DNA of 64,000 nucleotides from Polyangia bacterium (GTDB lineage: Bacteria > Myxococcota_A > Polyangia > Fen-1088): contig DATATI010000066.1 of assembly GCA_036268875.1 (NCBI GenBank), forward strand, positions 62,001 through 126,000, written 5' to 3'. Below are positions 8,624 to 16,400 of this stretch, one piece after another. The notes beneath the pieces are model-generated. The model was not told the origin of the DNA. It saw only the letters and a list, made by a program, of their open reading frames with translations, and did no database searches. Position 1 is the stretch's first letter. Every line of letters begins with the position of its first letter. A program made the position numbers and the translations under genes.

Positions 8624-10543
8624 ATGCCGGTGTCAGCGCCGGTTTATGCTCGCCTCAGGCGGCTCTTGCCGTCGGGTTTGTCGTCCTGGTTGGTCGTCAC
8701 GGCGTGCGTCGCGGTGGCTGTGGGGTTGGCCGCGCGCACGATTGTCAATTGCACCAGCGGGGCGGCCGGCCTTTCGTGCCGATGGGCGTTCAACCACGTT
8801 GGCGCCACCGACGACTGGCGCTACTTCGCCGAGTCCTGGGAGACCGCCCGGGTCACCTTCTCGACGTTCCATCAATTGCCGTCGTGGAATCCATATCAGT
8901 GCGGCGGTCTGGTCTTCTATCAAGATCCACAAGCGCCGTTCCCTGGTCCCCTGTTTCTGCTGACCTTCTGGTGGCTACCCACCGGCGCCGCCATCAAGAC
9001 CTGGATCATCATTCATCTGCTGGTCGGCACGCTGGGCGCGCGCGCCTTGATCAAGGATCGCGGCGGCAACGGCCTGGAACAGATCCTGGGCTCGGTCTTG
9101 ATGGCGGCCAACGGTTTCATCGCCCACCACGCCGGCGGCGGGCACCTGTCGTTCACGCCGTTCGAGTTTCTGCCTCTCATCCTGTGGTCGTTTCGGCGGT
9201 CGTTGTCCCTCGACGTGCGCTGGGCCGTGCTGACGGCCGCGCTTTTCGCCCTGGCCTTCTTCGAAGGCGGGACGTATCCGGTTCCCCTGATGTTGTTCGC
9301 CGTCGGCGTCGAATCGCTGGCCCGCCTTGGCTCGGCGCAGGACCGCCGGGCGTTGCTGTGGTCCCTGCCGATGGTGGTCGGGCTGTTCGGGTTTCTGTCG
9401 GGCCTGCGCTTGATCCCCATCCTTCGCTATTTGCGCGAGCACCCGCGCCTTGTACCCCTCGACGATCAGATGACATTGGGCGAGGTGTTCCAGACCTGGC
9501 TTCTGCGCACGCACACCCGCGGCTTCGCGCCCCACCCTTACGTCTGGCCGGAGTTCGGTGCTTACGTCGGCGCGCTGCCGGTGCTGTTGATGGTGGCGGG
9601 CGTGGGCGTGGCGCTGGTTCGTCGCGACGTCGACACCCGCCAGCGGCGCATCGATCTGGTCTTCCTGGCCGCGCTGATATTCGCGGCGCTGGGCAATATC
9701 CCGGGTCTGTCGCTTTTCGGTCTGCTGCACGAGCTGCCTATCTATGCGTCGCTGCGCGTGCCCTCGCGGTTTATCGGCCCGGCGATGGTGGGATTCGGTC
9801 TGCTGGCGGTCTCGGCGTTGATCGCGCTGCGCCGCCTGGCCGCCCAGCACAGTCTCCGTCGCGGAATCCAGCGCGCCATTCTGATCATCGAAGCGTGCCT
9901 GGTGGCCGGGATCGCCGTCGACGTCTGCTGTACGAACGCGCCGTTGATGCAGCAAGGAGTGGATCCCTCCTTGCCGCGCGCCAAGGGCGAGACGAATTTC
10001 TATCAAGCCAGCGGCGTCAACTTCACGCAGTTCCCGACCTTTCCGGTGCGCGGCATCGGCACGCGCATCTGTTACCTGCCGCTGCAGTGGAAGCCGTCGC
10101 CCGGCATCGTCGAGGGCAAGGTGCCCCAGCAAAAGATCGATCCGCCGGCGGCTGGCACGGCGACCCAGATCTCGTGGTCGCCCAACGCCGTGGAGATCGA
10201 AGCGCGGCTGACCAAACCGGCCTTGCTGATCGTCAACCAGAATTACGAGACCGGCTGGCAGGCCAGCACCGGAGAGATCGGCGCTTACATCACCGAGGAG
10301 AATCGCTTCTGGCCGCGGCCCTCGACGCGGGTGGAGGGGGCCCCACCCGTCGGGCTGCTGGCGGTTTCGCTGCCCGCGGGCACCACCCGGGTGACCGTTC
10401 GCCACCGGCCGCCCGGCTTGATGCTGGGCTTTCTGATGACCTTGCTCGGGCTGGCGGCCGGCGGGCTGGCGCTGCGATATCTCGACCCCACGCGGGTGGC
10501 CAGGCTAACCGCGCGCGGCCGATCCTGGCTGACCGGCGCCTGA
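8624..10543 (+). CDS. Polytopic membrane protein, YfhO/GT-C glycosyltransferase-like
   Basis: The 639-residue protein has about a dozen predicted transmembrane helices in its first 450 residues and a C-terminal extracytoplasmic beta-rich domain of about 150 residues. The first periplasmic loop contains DDWRYFAESW, an acidic pair in the place where GT-C fold enzymes keep catalytic acids. The overall plan resembles YfhO, which is thought to add sugars to envelope polymers from lipid-linked donors. Its 3' end overlaps the end of the converging glycosyltransferase gene by 39 bases. Together with that gene and the methyltransferase it suggests transfer of a polyprenyl-phosphate sugar. The fold assignment is inference from layout. 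Confidence 0.7.
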   Translation: MPVSAPVYARLRRLLPSGLSSWLVVTACVAVAVGLAARTIVNCTSGAAGLSCRWAFNHVGATDDWRYFAESWETARVTFSTFHQLPSWNPYQCGGLVFYQDPQAPFPGPLFLLTFWWLPTGAAIKTWIIIHLLVGTLGARALIKDRGGNGLEQILGSVLMAANGFIAHHAGGGHLSFTPFEFLPLILWSFRRSLSLDVRWAVLTAALFALAFFEGGTYPVPLMLFAVGVESLARLGSAQDRRALLWSLPMVVGLFGFLSGLRLIPILRYLREHPRLVPLDDQMTLGEVFQTWLLRTHTRGFAPHPYVWPEFGAYVGALPVLLMVAGVGVALVRRDVDTRQRRIDLVFLAALIFAALGNIPGLSLFGLLHELPIYASLRVPSRFIGPAMVGFGLLAVSALIALRRLAAQHSLRRGIQRAILIIEACLVAGIAVDVCCTNAPLMQQGVDPSLPRAKGETNFYQASGVNFTQFPTFPVRGIGTRICYLPLQWKPSPGIVEGKVPQQKIDPPAAGTATQISWSPNAVEIEARLTKPALLIVNQNYETGWQASTGEIGAYITEENRFWPRPSTRVEGAPPVGLLAVSLPAGTTRVTVRHRPPGLMLGFLMTLLGLAAGGLALRYLDPTRVARLTARGRSWLTGA

Positions 10544-11317
10544 AGCCGGCGAACCCTGGGCGTCCTCCGCCAGATCGCGCGACAGCAGATCGCTGAGGTC
10601 CTGGTCGCGATAGTGGCCGGCCACCTGGTGCGCCTTGATGCGAAAGATGTCCAGCAACATGCGGCTGGAATCGCGCACCAAACGCACGCTGGACGTCTCG
10701 TTGTTTCGCAGCACCACCGGCACCCGCTTGATGTCCAGGCGGTGGCGCAAGGCCAGGTACAGCACCTCGACGTCGAAGGCGAAGCGATCGATGATCGTGC
10801 GCGAGAACAACGCCTGCGCGACGTCGCCGCGAAAACCCTTGAAGCCACATTGGGTGTCGAAGAAACCGCCGGTCACCAGCTTGCTGACGAACTGAGAAAA
10901 CAGGAACGAGGCCGCGCGCCGTTTGACTCCGATGTCCAGGTGGTAACGCGAATCCTGCAGCGTCCGATCGCCGACCACCAGGTGGTATCGCCGATCCAGA
11001 AGGTAACGAGTCGCCGGCAGAAAGACCGACAGCTCGAAGGGCAGATCCACGTCAGTGAAGAACCGGCTGCGCCCGCTGGCCGCCAGCATGCCGGCGCGAA
11101 CCGCCGCACCTTTGCCCCGGTTTTCGGGAAAGCGAATCAGCTTCACCGGTCCGTGCGGGCTGCGCGGCTCCTCGGAGAAATCGCCGCCGCCGTCGTCGAT
11201 GATCACGATCTCCCACGACAGCGGCTGGCCGTGCAGGAACCGCCCCAGCTCGCCGACCGAGCGCAGCGCCAGTGCGGCATTGCGATAGGACGGCAGAATG
11301 ATCGATAGATCGACCAT
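10505..11317 (-). CDS. Family 2 glycosyltransferase, dolichyl/polyprenyl-phosphate sugar synthase type
   Basis: The 270-residue enzyme has a GT-A fold typical of DPM1/ALG5 proteins: SIILPSYRN at the start, IVIIDDGGGD near residue 40, and the metal-binding DVDLPFE near 95, where many homologues have DADL. The segment GFFDTQCGFKGFRGD near 150 is also characteristic. Such enzymes load a sugar from a nucleotide donor onto a lipid phosphate carrier at the membrane. I chose the ATG at 11317, just before the conserved core; the frame opens at 11362, but that would overlap the methyltransferase. It runs 8 bases behind the methyltransferase gene in one operon. A membrane anchor helix is not evident. 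Confidence 0.88.
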   Translation of the reverse strand: MVDLSIILPSYRNAALALRSVGELGRFLHGQPLSWEIVIIDDGGGDFSEEPRSPHGPVKLIRFPENRGKGAAVRAGMLAASGRSRFFTDVDLPFELSVFLPATRYLLDRRYHLVVGDRTLQDSRYHLDIGVKRRAASFLFSQFVSKLVTGGFFDTQCGFKGFRGDVAQALFSRTIIDRFAFDVEVLYLALRHRLDIKRVPVVLRNNETSSVRLVRDSSRMLLDIFRIKAHQVAGHYRDQDLSDLLSRDLAEDAQGSPASGAGQPGSAARG

Positions 11318-11324
11318 CAGCAGA

Positions 11325-12086
11325 CTACGCAGACCGGCCGCCGGCGCCATCTGGCAGATCACTCGACCGACGCGCCACCGTCAGCAGCAAGCTGCCGAAC
11401 GGAACGTCCGCCTTGTCTTCCAGCGCGGCGCACTGTTCTGCCGCCGGCCAGCTGAGGGCGCTGACAAACGGAGCGAAGGTGCAGAACGTCGACAGCCGCT
11501 CGATTTGCCAGCCGGTCTCGGTCAGCAGACGGCGCAAGCTGCCGCGGTGAAACTTGGTGACGTGCTGGTGTTCGGCCAGCGGCGGCGCCAGGTGCAACCG
11601 ATCCAGAGCGATCTCGATCGCCGGCCAGAATCCTCGATAGTTGGGGGTGGTCAGCGTCAGCGCGCCGCCGGGACGAATCAACCGATGAAACGTGGCCAGC
11701 AGGTTGCGCACCTGCGGCTCGTAAAGGTGTTCGATCACTTCGAGACAGTAGACCCGATCGATCGAGCCGTCGGGATACGGCAAGTCTTCCACCAACGCCC
11801 GGCGAAAACGCAGGTTCGGTCGGTGATAGGTGGCCTCCGCGAAGGAGATGGCTTCGGCGTTGATGTCCACGCCGGTCACCTCGGCCCCGAACGAGGCCAG
11901 CAGATCGGACACCACGCCCGACCCGCAGCCGACGTCCAGAACGTGCTCGCCCGGCGCGGGCGCGCTGAATTTGCGGATCACGCGCTCTTTCTCGTAGTGC
12001 CAAAAGCGCTGCACGGCGCGGCCTTGCGTGCGCGCCTTGTGTTGATAGTCCCCGCTGATGGGAACCGTGTCACCTCGACGTTCCAT
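11325..12086 (-). CDS. Class I SAM-dependent methyltransferase (UbiG-like)
   Basis: The 253-residue product has the SAM-binding motif VLDVGCGSGVVSDLLA near residue 50, the acidic loop VTGVDINAEA and motif IV DRVYCLEVIEHL near 115, followed by the motif around LIRPGGALTLTTPNY. The overall arrangement matches UbiG/methyltransferase-11 proteins that methylate small molecules or lipids. Its substrate cannot be read from the sequence. It is the first gene of a two-gene operon with the lipid-linked sugar synthase, so a lipid carrier or sugar is plausible. Confidence 0.88.
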   Translation of the reverse strand: MERRGDTVPISGDYQHKARTQGRAVQRFWHYEKERVIRKFSAPAPGEHVLDVGCGSGVVSDLLASFGAEVTGVDINAEAISFAEATYHRPNLRFRRALVEDLPYPDGSIDRVYCLEVIEHLYEPQVRNLLATFHRLIRPGGALTLTTPNYRGFWPAIEIALDRLHLAPPLAEHQHVTKFHRGSLRRLLTETGWQIERLSTFCTFAPFVSALSWPAAEQCAALEDKADVPFGSLLLTVARRSSDLPDGAGGRSA

Positions 12087-12144
12087 CGGGCGGCGCGAAC
12101 CCTACCACACCCGACCAACCGCGACGAAAGACCCAGGCGATGTT

Positions 12145-13521
12145 CTAGCCGAGACCGGTCAGGACGCCCGGGAAGCGGGGATCGCCGAAGCCGGTCGACG
12201 AGATCCCGAACATGTTCTGAAAAGCGGCGAAGAGTTTGTTGTGCGGATCGCCGTTGAAATGAACATAGCGCCCGGTCCGCAGGGCGCCGTTGCCCTGCCC
12301 GGCCAGCACGTACGGCAGGTCGCGACGGTCGTGCACGGTCCCGCGCGAAAGCTCGTTGACCCAGAAGACCACCGAACCATCCAGCAGCGTCTGGCCGTCG
12401 GCGTCGGTGACCGCCGCCAGCCGATCAAGTAGCCCGCTGAACTGCTGCGCGTACCAGGTGTGGACCTGCGACAGCGCACCGGCGTTGGTGACATCGTCGT
12501 GCGACATCAGGTGGTGCTCTTGTGTCACCGAAATCTCGGAGTGCACGACCGTGCTCTCGGCCGTCGACCACTGCAGGGTCGCGACGCGGGTGAGATCGCA
12601 GGCCAGCGCCAGCGCCATGATGTCCATCTGGGCCTGGCCGATGCTGGCAAAGTCGCCCACGCACGTCGCCGGCCGCGCGTCCTGCAGGCAACTGTACGGC
12701 TTCAGGCTGACAGTGGGCGCCGTCGGCGTGACGCCCTGGCAGCTTTGCGAGGCGCTGCCCGCGGTGAGCAGCTGCTTTTCCAGCTCGCGGATCGACGTCG
12801 TGTGCGCGTCCAGTTTGGCCTTGTCGCCGGCGCCCACGATGGAGGAGACGCTGGTCAGATCAGCCAGCACCGCGTCCAGGATGGTTCCGCGCCGCTTCTG
12901 CGTGGCCATGATCATCGCCTGCGTGGCCTGGGTGTCGCCGAACAGCGAGGCGAACGCCCGCGACGGATCGTCCTCGGGAATGATCGGATCACTCACCGCC
13001 CGGTAGGACATCTTGGTGACCATCGGCTCAAGGATGGTGCTGGTCGACTGCACCCCCAGCGCCAGCGAGGTGAACCGCTTGCCTGCACCGATCGACTTGG
13101 CGATCACCTGATCGATCGACGGGCCGCCCGCGGTGCCGTCGATGATGTGGTCGGCGCGGCCAAGGCCGCTGGGGCCGATGATCATCGGCATCGCGCTCAG
13201 CATCGTTCCCATCGACAGGTCGTGACCGTTGCTGCCCGGCGTGTTGTACGAGACCTCATTGTTGAGCCCGCGCATGATCAACAGCCGATCGCGGTGGGCG
13301 GCAAGCGGCATCAAGATGGGCGAGAAGGTGAACGCGGTGTCGGCACCGCCCGGCGTCCAGTTGTCCAGGATGGTGCCGTTGGCGCTGAAGAACACGATGA
13401 AGCGCTTGGCGACGCCCGCCGCCCGCGCCCGCCGCGGCTGGGTCATGGCGTCGAGGAACGGCAGGGCGACGGCGATCCCACCGGCCCCGCGCAAAACAGT
13501 ACGCCGGCTGAGCGCCTTCAC
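12145..13521 (-). CDS. DUF1552 family exported protein with Tat-like signal
   Basis: The 458-residue protein begins with a twin-arginine signal (SRRTVLRGAGG) and continues with the pattern of DUF1552 proteins, such as RFIVFFSANGTILDNWTP and ISVTQEHHLMSHD near residue 330. DUF1552 genes regularly sit beside DUF1592 cytochrome-like genes in Planctomycetes and Myxococcota; their role is unknown. The start is GTG at 13521, which overlaps the TGA stop of the preceding gene as GTGA, with GGAGGTGA placed seven bases upstream inside that gene. This coupling shows that the two products are made together and fixes the start. Confidence 0.9.
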   Translation of the reverse strand: MKALSRRTVLRGAGGIAVALPFLDAMTQPRRARAAGVAKRFIVFFSANGTILDNWTPGGADTAFTFSPILMPLAAHRDRLLIMRGLNNEVSYNTPGSNGHDLSMGTMLSAMPMIIGPSGLGRADHIIDGTAGGPSIDQVIAKSIGAGKRFTSLALGVQSTSTILEPMVTKMSYRAVSDPIIPEDDPSRAFASLFGDTQATQAMIMATQKRRGTILDAVLADLTSVSSIVGAGDKAKLDAHTTSIRELEKQLLTAGSASQSCQGVTPTAPTVSLKPYSCLQDARPATCVGDFASIGQAQMDIMALALACDLTRVATLQWSTAESTVVHSEISVTQEHHLMSHDDVTNAGALSQVHTWYAQQFSGLLDRLAAVTDADGQTLLDGSVVFWVNELSRGTVHDRRDLPYVLAGQGNGALRTGRYVHFNGDPHNKLFAAFQNMFGISSTGFGDPRFPGVLTGLG

Positions 13522-15260
13522 GGCGTCACCTCCAGCTTCAAGAAGGCTGGCACTTGGGTCATCGCTACCATCAGATCCACCACCTTCTGACGACTGGTTC
13601 CAAACCCGCTGCCGAGCTGGCTCAACGTGGGCGCGTCCTCGGGCGTCTCGAAGCGTCCGAAGCCGAAGCGGAACAGCTCGCGCACGGCGCAAGCGGAGAC
13701 CTGCGCGCTGCTGGCCAGCTTCTGCGCCAGTTGCACCGCCCCGACGAACGGACCATCGACGTCGGTGCCAGTCAGCTTGCCCGACACATCGATGGCCTGC
13801 CCGCCTTCGGTGTCGCGCCAGCGGCCCATGCCGTCGTAATTTTCGAACGCCAGGCCGATCGGGTCCATGAAGATGTGACAGGCGGCGCACGCCGCCACCG
13901 AATCGTGCTGGGCAAAGCGCTGGCGCGCGGTGGTGTTCGGCGTGATCACCGGCGGCGTGATGTTCACGTTGCTGGGCGGTGGCGGAACGCTGCCGCACAA
14001 CAAATCCTCGAAGATGAACTTGCCGCGATGGACGGGATCCGTTGAATCGGCCTTGGCGAAGGTGGCCATCAGCGCCGGTTGGGTCAGAAGGCCAGCGCGC
14101 TGTTTGGGATCGAGCATCAGCTTGCCGTCAGCAGCGGGCGCCGCCGTTCCATAAAGAGCGGCAATTTCTGGCGTCGCGTAGGTGTACGGCGCCGTCAGCA
14201 ACGTGCCGAGATCGCCCGGGCCGCCGAAGATGGTGTGGGTGACGAACGATTGCGTCTCCTGCAACATCGCCGGGCCCAGCGTCGCCGTGAAGGTGGGAAA
14301 GGCCTTCATGTCCTTTTGCAGGCTGGCGACGTTCACCAGGTGCAGCCATTCGGAGAAGAACTGCGCAATGCGCTCGGTGACCGGGCCACTGGTGGCGCTC
14401 AAGAGGCGGCGGGCCTGCGCGGCGATCTGGTCGGGCGTGCTGAGCTGATCCGCCGCGGCCGCGGTAAAAAGCGCGTCGTCCGGCATCGAACCGATCAGAA
14501 AATAGGATAGCCGCGAAGCGATCTCCCATGACGTCAACGACGCCACGGTCGTGCCCGGCGCCGCGCCCCCCGTGTGCTCGACGCGATAAAGAAACTTCGG
14601 CGAGACCAGGAAAGCCTGCAGGATCATCTGCACGCTGGTCGGGACATCGAAGTCGACGCGGCCCTTGGTATAGACGGCGTCCAGGGCGTCGACCTCTGCC
14701 GCCGCCAGCGGCCGGCGCCAGGCGCGCTGCCCGAAGCGGGTCACGAACATCCGCACGCAAGCATCGCCAGCAGTGGTCGGGTCGCAGCCCATCAATCCGA
14801 CCAGATTCTTGGTGGCGGTCAGCGACAGGGCCTCGGCGGCTCCCAAATACTGTTGCGCCAGGTTGGTCCCGACGTTCTGGGTATCGGCGTTGTTGGTAAA
14901 GCCGTCAGCCAGCGTGTCGGGTTCGAACTGTTGGGCTGGCTGGGTGGTGTCACCCAGGAGATCATGGACAGTGTTGTTGTATTCCACCCGCGACAGGCGG
15001 CGTAACGGTGCCCGTCCCGGCATCAGCGGCAACGCCATCGCCCCGCCCATGCCCGGCGCGCCGCCGCTGCCGCTGCCGTTACCGCTGCCCGAGCCGCCCC
15101 CTGGGCCGCCGGGCATGCCCGCAGCGCCCGTGGTGGTCCCCGGCGTGGCTCTCCCGCCGACCGCACCGGTACAACCCACAACGACGGTGGTGGAGGCAGC
15201 AATCACCCACGAAATGATGAACGTCCCGCGACCCGCCCCCCGAGCGCATGACACTTTCAT
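13518..15260 (-). CDS. DUF1592/DUF1588/DUF1585 cytochrome-like lipoprotein
   Basis: The 580-residue product has a signal peptide ending in a VVVGC lipobox and a Gly/Ser-rich linker to about residue 75. Then come, in order, a DUF1587-like start (LSRVEYNNTVHDLLGD), the helical DUF1595/DUF1592 core, and a DUF1588-like segment with a CxxCH haem motif (ACAACHIFMDPIGLAFENYD near 465). A DUF1585-like C-terminus ends with KLEVTP. Such proteins occur with DUF1552 partners in Planctomycetes and Myxococcota and probably act as exported haem proteins in polymer or carbon breakdown, which is unproven. The last codons carry the ribosome-binding site of the following gene. Confidence 0.9.
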   Translation of the reverse strand: MKVSCARGAGRGTFIISWVIAASTTVVVGCTGAVGGRATPGTTTGAAGMPGGPGGGSGSGNGSGSGGAPGMGGAMALPLMPGRAPLRRLSRVEYNNTVHDLLGDTTQPAQQFEPDTLADGFTNNADTQNVGTNLAQQYLGAAEALSLTATKNLVGLMGCDPTTAGDACVRMFVTRFGQRAWRRPLAAAEVDALDAVYTKGRVDFDVPTSVQMILQAFLVSPKFLYRVEHTGGAAPGTTVASLTSWEIASRLSYFLIGSMPDDALFTAAAADQLSTPDQIAAQARRLLSATSGPVTERIAQFFSEWLHLVNVASLQKDMKAFPTFTATLGPAMLQETQSFVTHTIFGGPGDLGTLLTAPYTYATPEIAALYGTAAPAADGKLMLDPKQRAGLLTQPALMATFAKADSTDPVHRGKFIFEDLLCGSVPPPPSNVNITPPVITPNTTARQRFAQHDSVAACAACHIFMDPIGLAFENYDGMGRWRDTEGGQAIDVSGKLTGTDVDGPFVGAVQLAQKLASSAQVSACAVRELFRFGFGRFETPEDAPTLSQLGSGFGTSRQKVVDLMVAMTQVPAFLKLEVTP

Positions 15261-15351
15261 CAGCGTTTGAGTGTCCGATGTCGGACCGATCCGTCTGAAA
15301 ATCGCCTCTCTTTTTTTGTCTGAATTGCCCGCGAGAACGAGTGGCGCGGCC

Positions 15352-16035
15352 TTAGCCGAAGATGCCCACCACCAGATTGACCGCCACCGCCAAGATCACG
15401 GTGTTGTAGGCAAACGACAGCAAGGCGTGGACCATCACCGCGCGGCGAATCTGCCGGCTGCACACGGTGACGTCGGAGACCTGGAAACACATCCCCACGG
15501 TGAAGGCGAAGTACGCAAAGTCGATATAGGCCGGCGGCGGCGCGGGCGTGGTCGCCGACGGAAACAACAAGCCGCCCTCCCCTTCGGCGTCGTCTCGATA
15601 ATAAAGGTGGGCATAGCGAAGGGTGTATCCGGTGTGCGTCAACACCCAGGAGGAGATCACCGCCACAATACACAGCGCCACGAACACGTCGCGTGCCTCC
15701 GGCGCCAGCGTCCGGGCCTGGCGCACGACCACGGTGGTGGCAAACAGGCTGAGGGTACTGGCCATCAGGATCAGAACCCAGACCGTGGTGCGACCCGGAT
15801 CCTCACCGGCGGCGCGGCGCCGGGTTTCCTGTGGGGTCGATCGGAAGATCGTCCACCAGGCGAGACCGCTCATGACCAGCGCGACGCCGTCCCAGCCTGC
15901 CACCAACCGCAGCGCGATGCCCATCCGCGGCGAGATGATCGCAGCCGTCAACACGCCGGCGACCAGCGCCGTGAAGGTCCGACTGAGCGCTTGGTGCTTG
16001 CGCTGGCCGTGCGCCTTCGCTGTCTGCTTGGACAT
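15352..16035 (-). CDS. DUF1345 membrane protein
   Basis: The 227-residue protein has about five hydrophobic helices. The sequence around HTGYTLRYAHLYYRDD and YFAFTVGMCFQVSDVTV matches the pattern of the DUF1345 family. The function of the family is not known. It stands alone, with 91 bases to the DUF1592 gene start and 365 bases without a gene on its upstream side. The start at 16035 precedes a charged, lysine-rich cytoplasmic tail. Confidence 0.88.
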   Translation of the reverse strand: MSKQTAKAHGQRKHQALSRTFTALVAGVLTAAIISPRMGIALRLVAGWDGVALVMSGLAWWTIFRSTPQETRRRAAGEDPGRTTVWVLILMASTLSLFATTVVVRQARTLAPEARDVFVALCIVAVISSWVLTHTGYTLRYAHLYYRDDAEGEGGLLFPSATTPAPPPAYIDFAYFAFTVGMCFQVSDVTVCSRQIRRAVMVHALLSFAYNTVILAVAVNLVVGIFG

Positions 16036-16113
16036 GGCGCCCAGCTTCGGCGATCGCGCCGATGGCGTCCAATCAAGCAGCCAGGCTGATCTTCTCGTGT
16101 ACCGCGCGCGGCG

Positions 16114-16300
16114 TGACTGGGTGGTCAGCGCCTGGAAAAGATTGGGCTCCTGGCGCAGCGCCGGCGCACCGCGCGCTCGATCACGCCGATGATCTGCCCC
16201 GCGAACGCCGCTCGGCGCCGAAGGCCGCGTCGGGCCGGCATCCCATCAGGTGCGTGCGGCCGGGCTTGACGATGTGGTCGAAGGCGCGCCTTGGCCGTGA
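16114..16300 (-). pseudogene. Degraded fragment of a class II fumarase gene
   Basis: Read on the minus strand, this gap holds DNA closely similar to the intact fumC at 49519-50910. The part around 16255-16298 matches fumC bases near 50040-50100 (residues KARAFDHIVK and GRTHLM), with small base differences and a lost base pair that shifts frame. The part around 16115-16185 matches fumC near 50260-50330 (IIGVI, then RQ-PNLF-ALTTQ). The roughly 150 bases between them in fumC are mostly missing. Frames are broken, so no protein is made. It explains much of the gene-free stretch 16036-16400, where I see nothing else. Confidence 0.75.
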
Positions 16301-16400
16301 ACGTTCCCTCTGCAGTCTGCGGCGGCAACCATTTTAGCTTCGCCTCTGAAGGCCATTGGCGCCCTCGGCGGTTGTCAAATAGGTTGCTGGCGACGATCCT

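Noticed and set aside
8437-10596. A 719-codon plus-strand frame over the membrane-protein gene
   Set aside because: It is out of frame with the hydrophobic, conserved product at 8624-10543 and is very Arg/Gly/Pro-rich, typical of a shadow frame in high-GC DNA.
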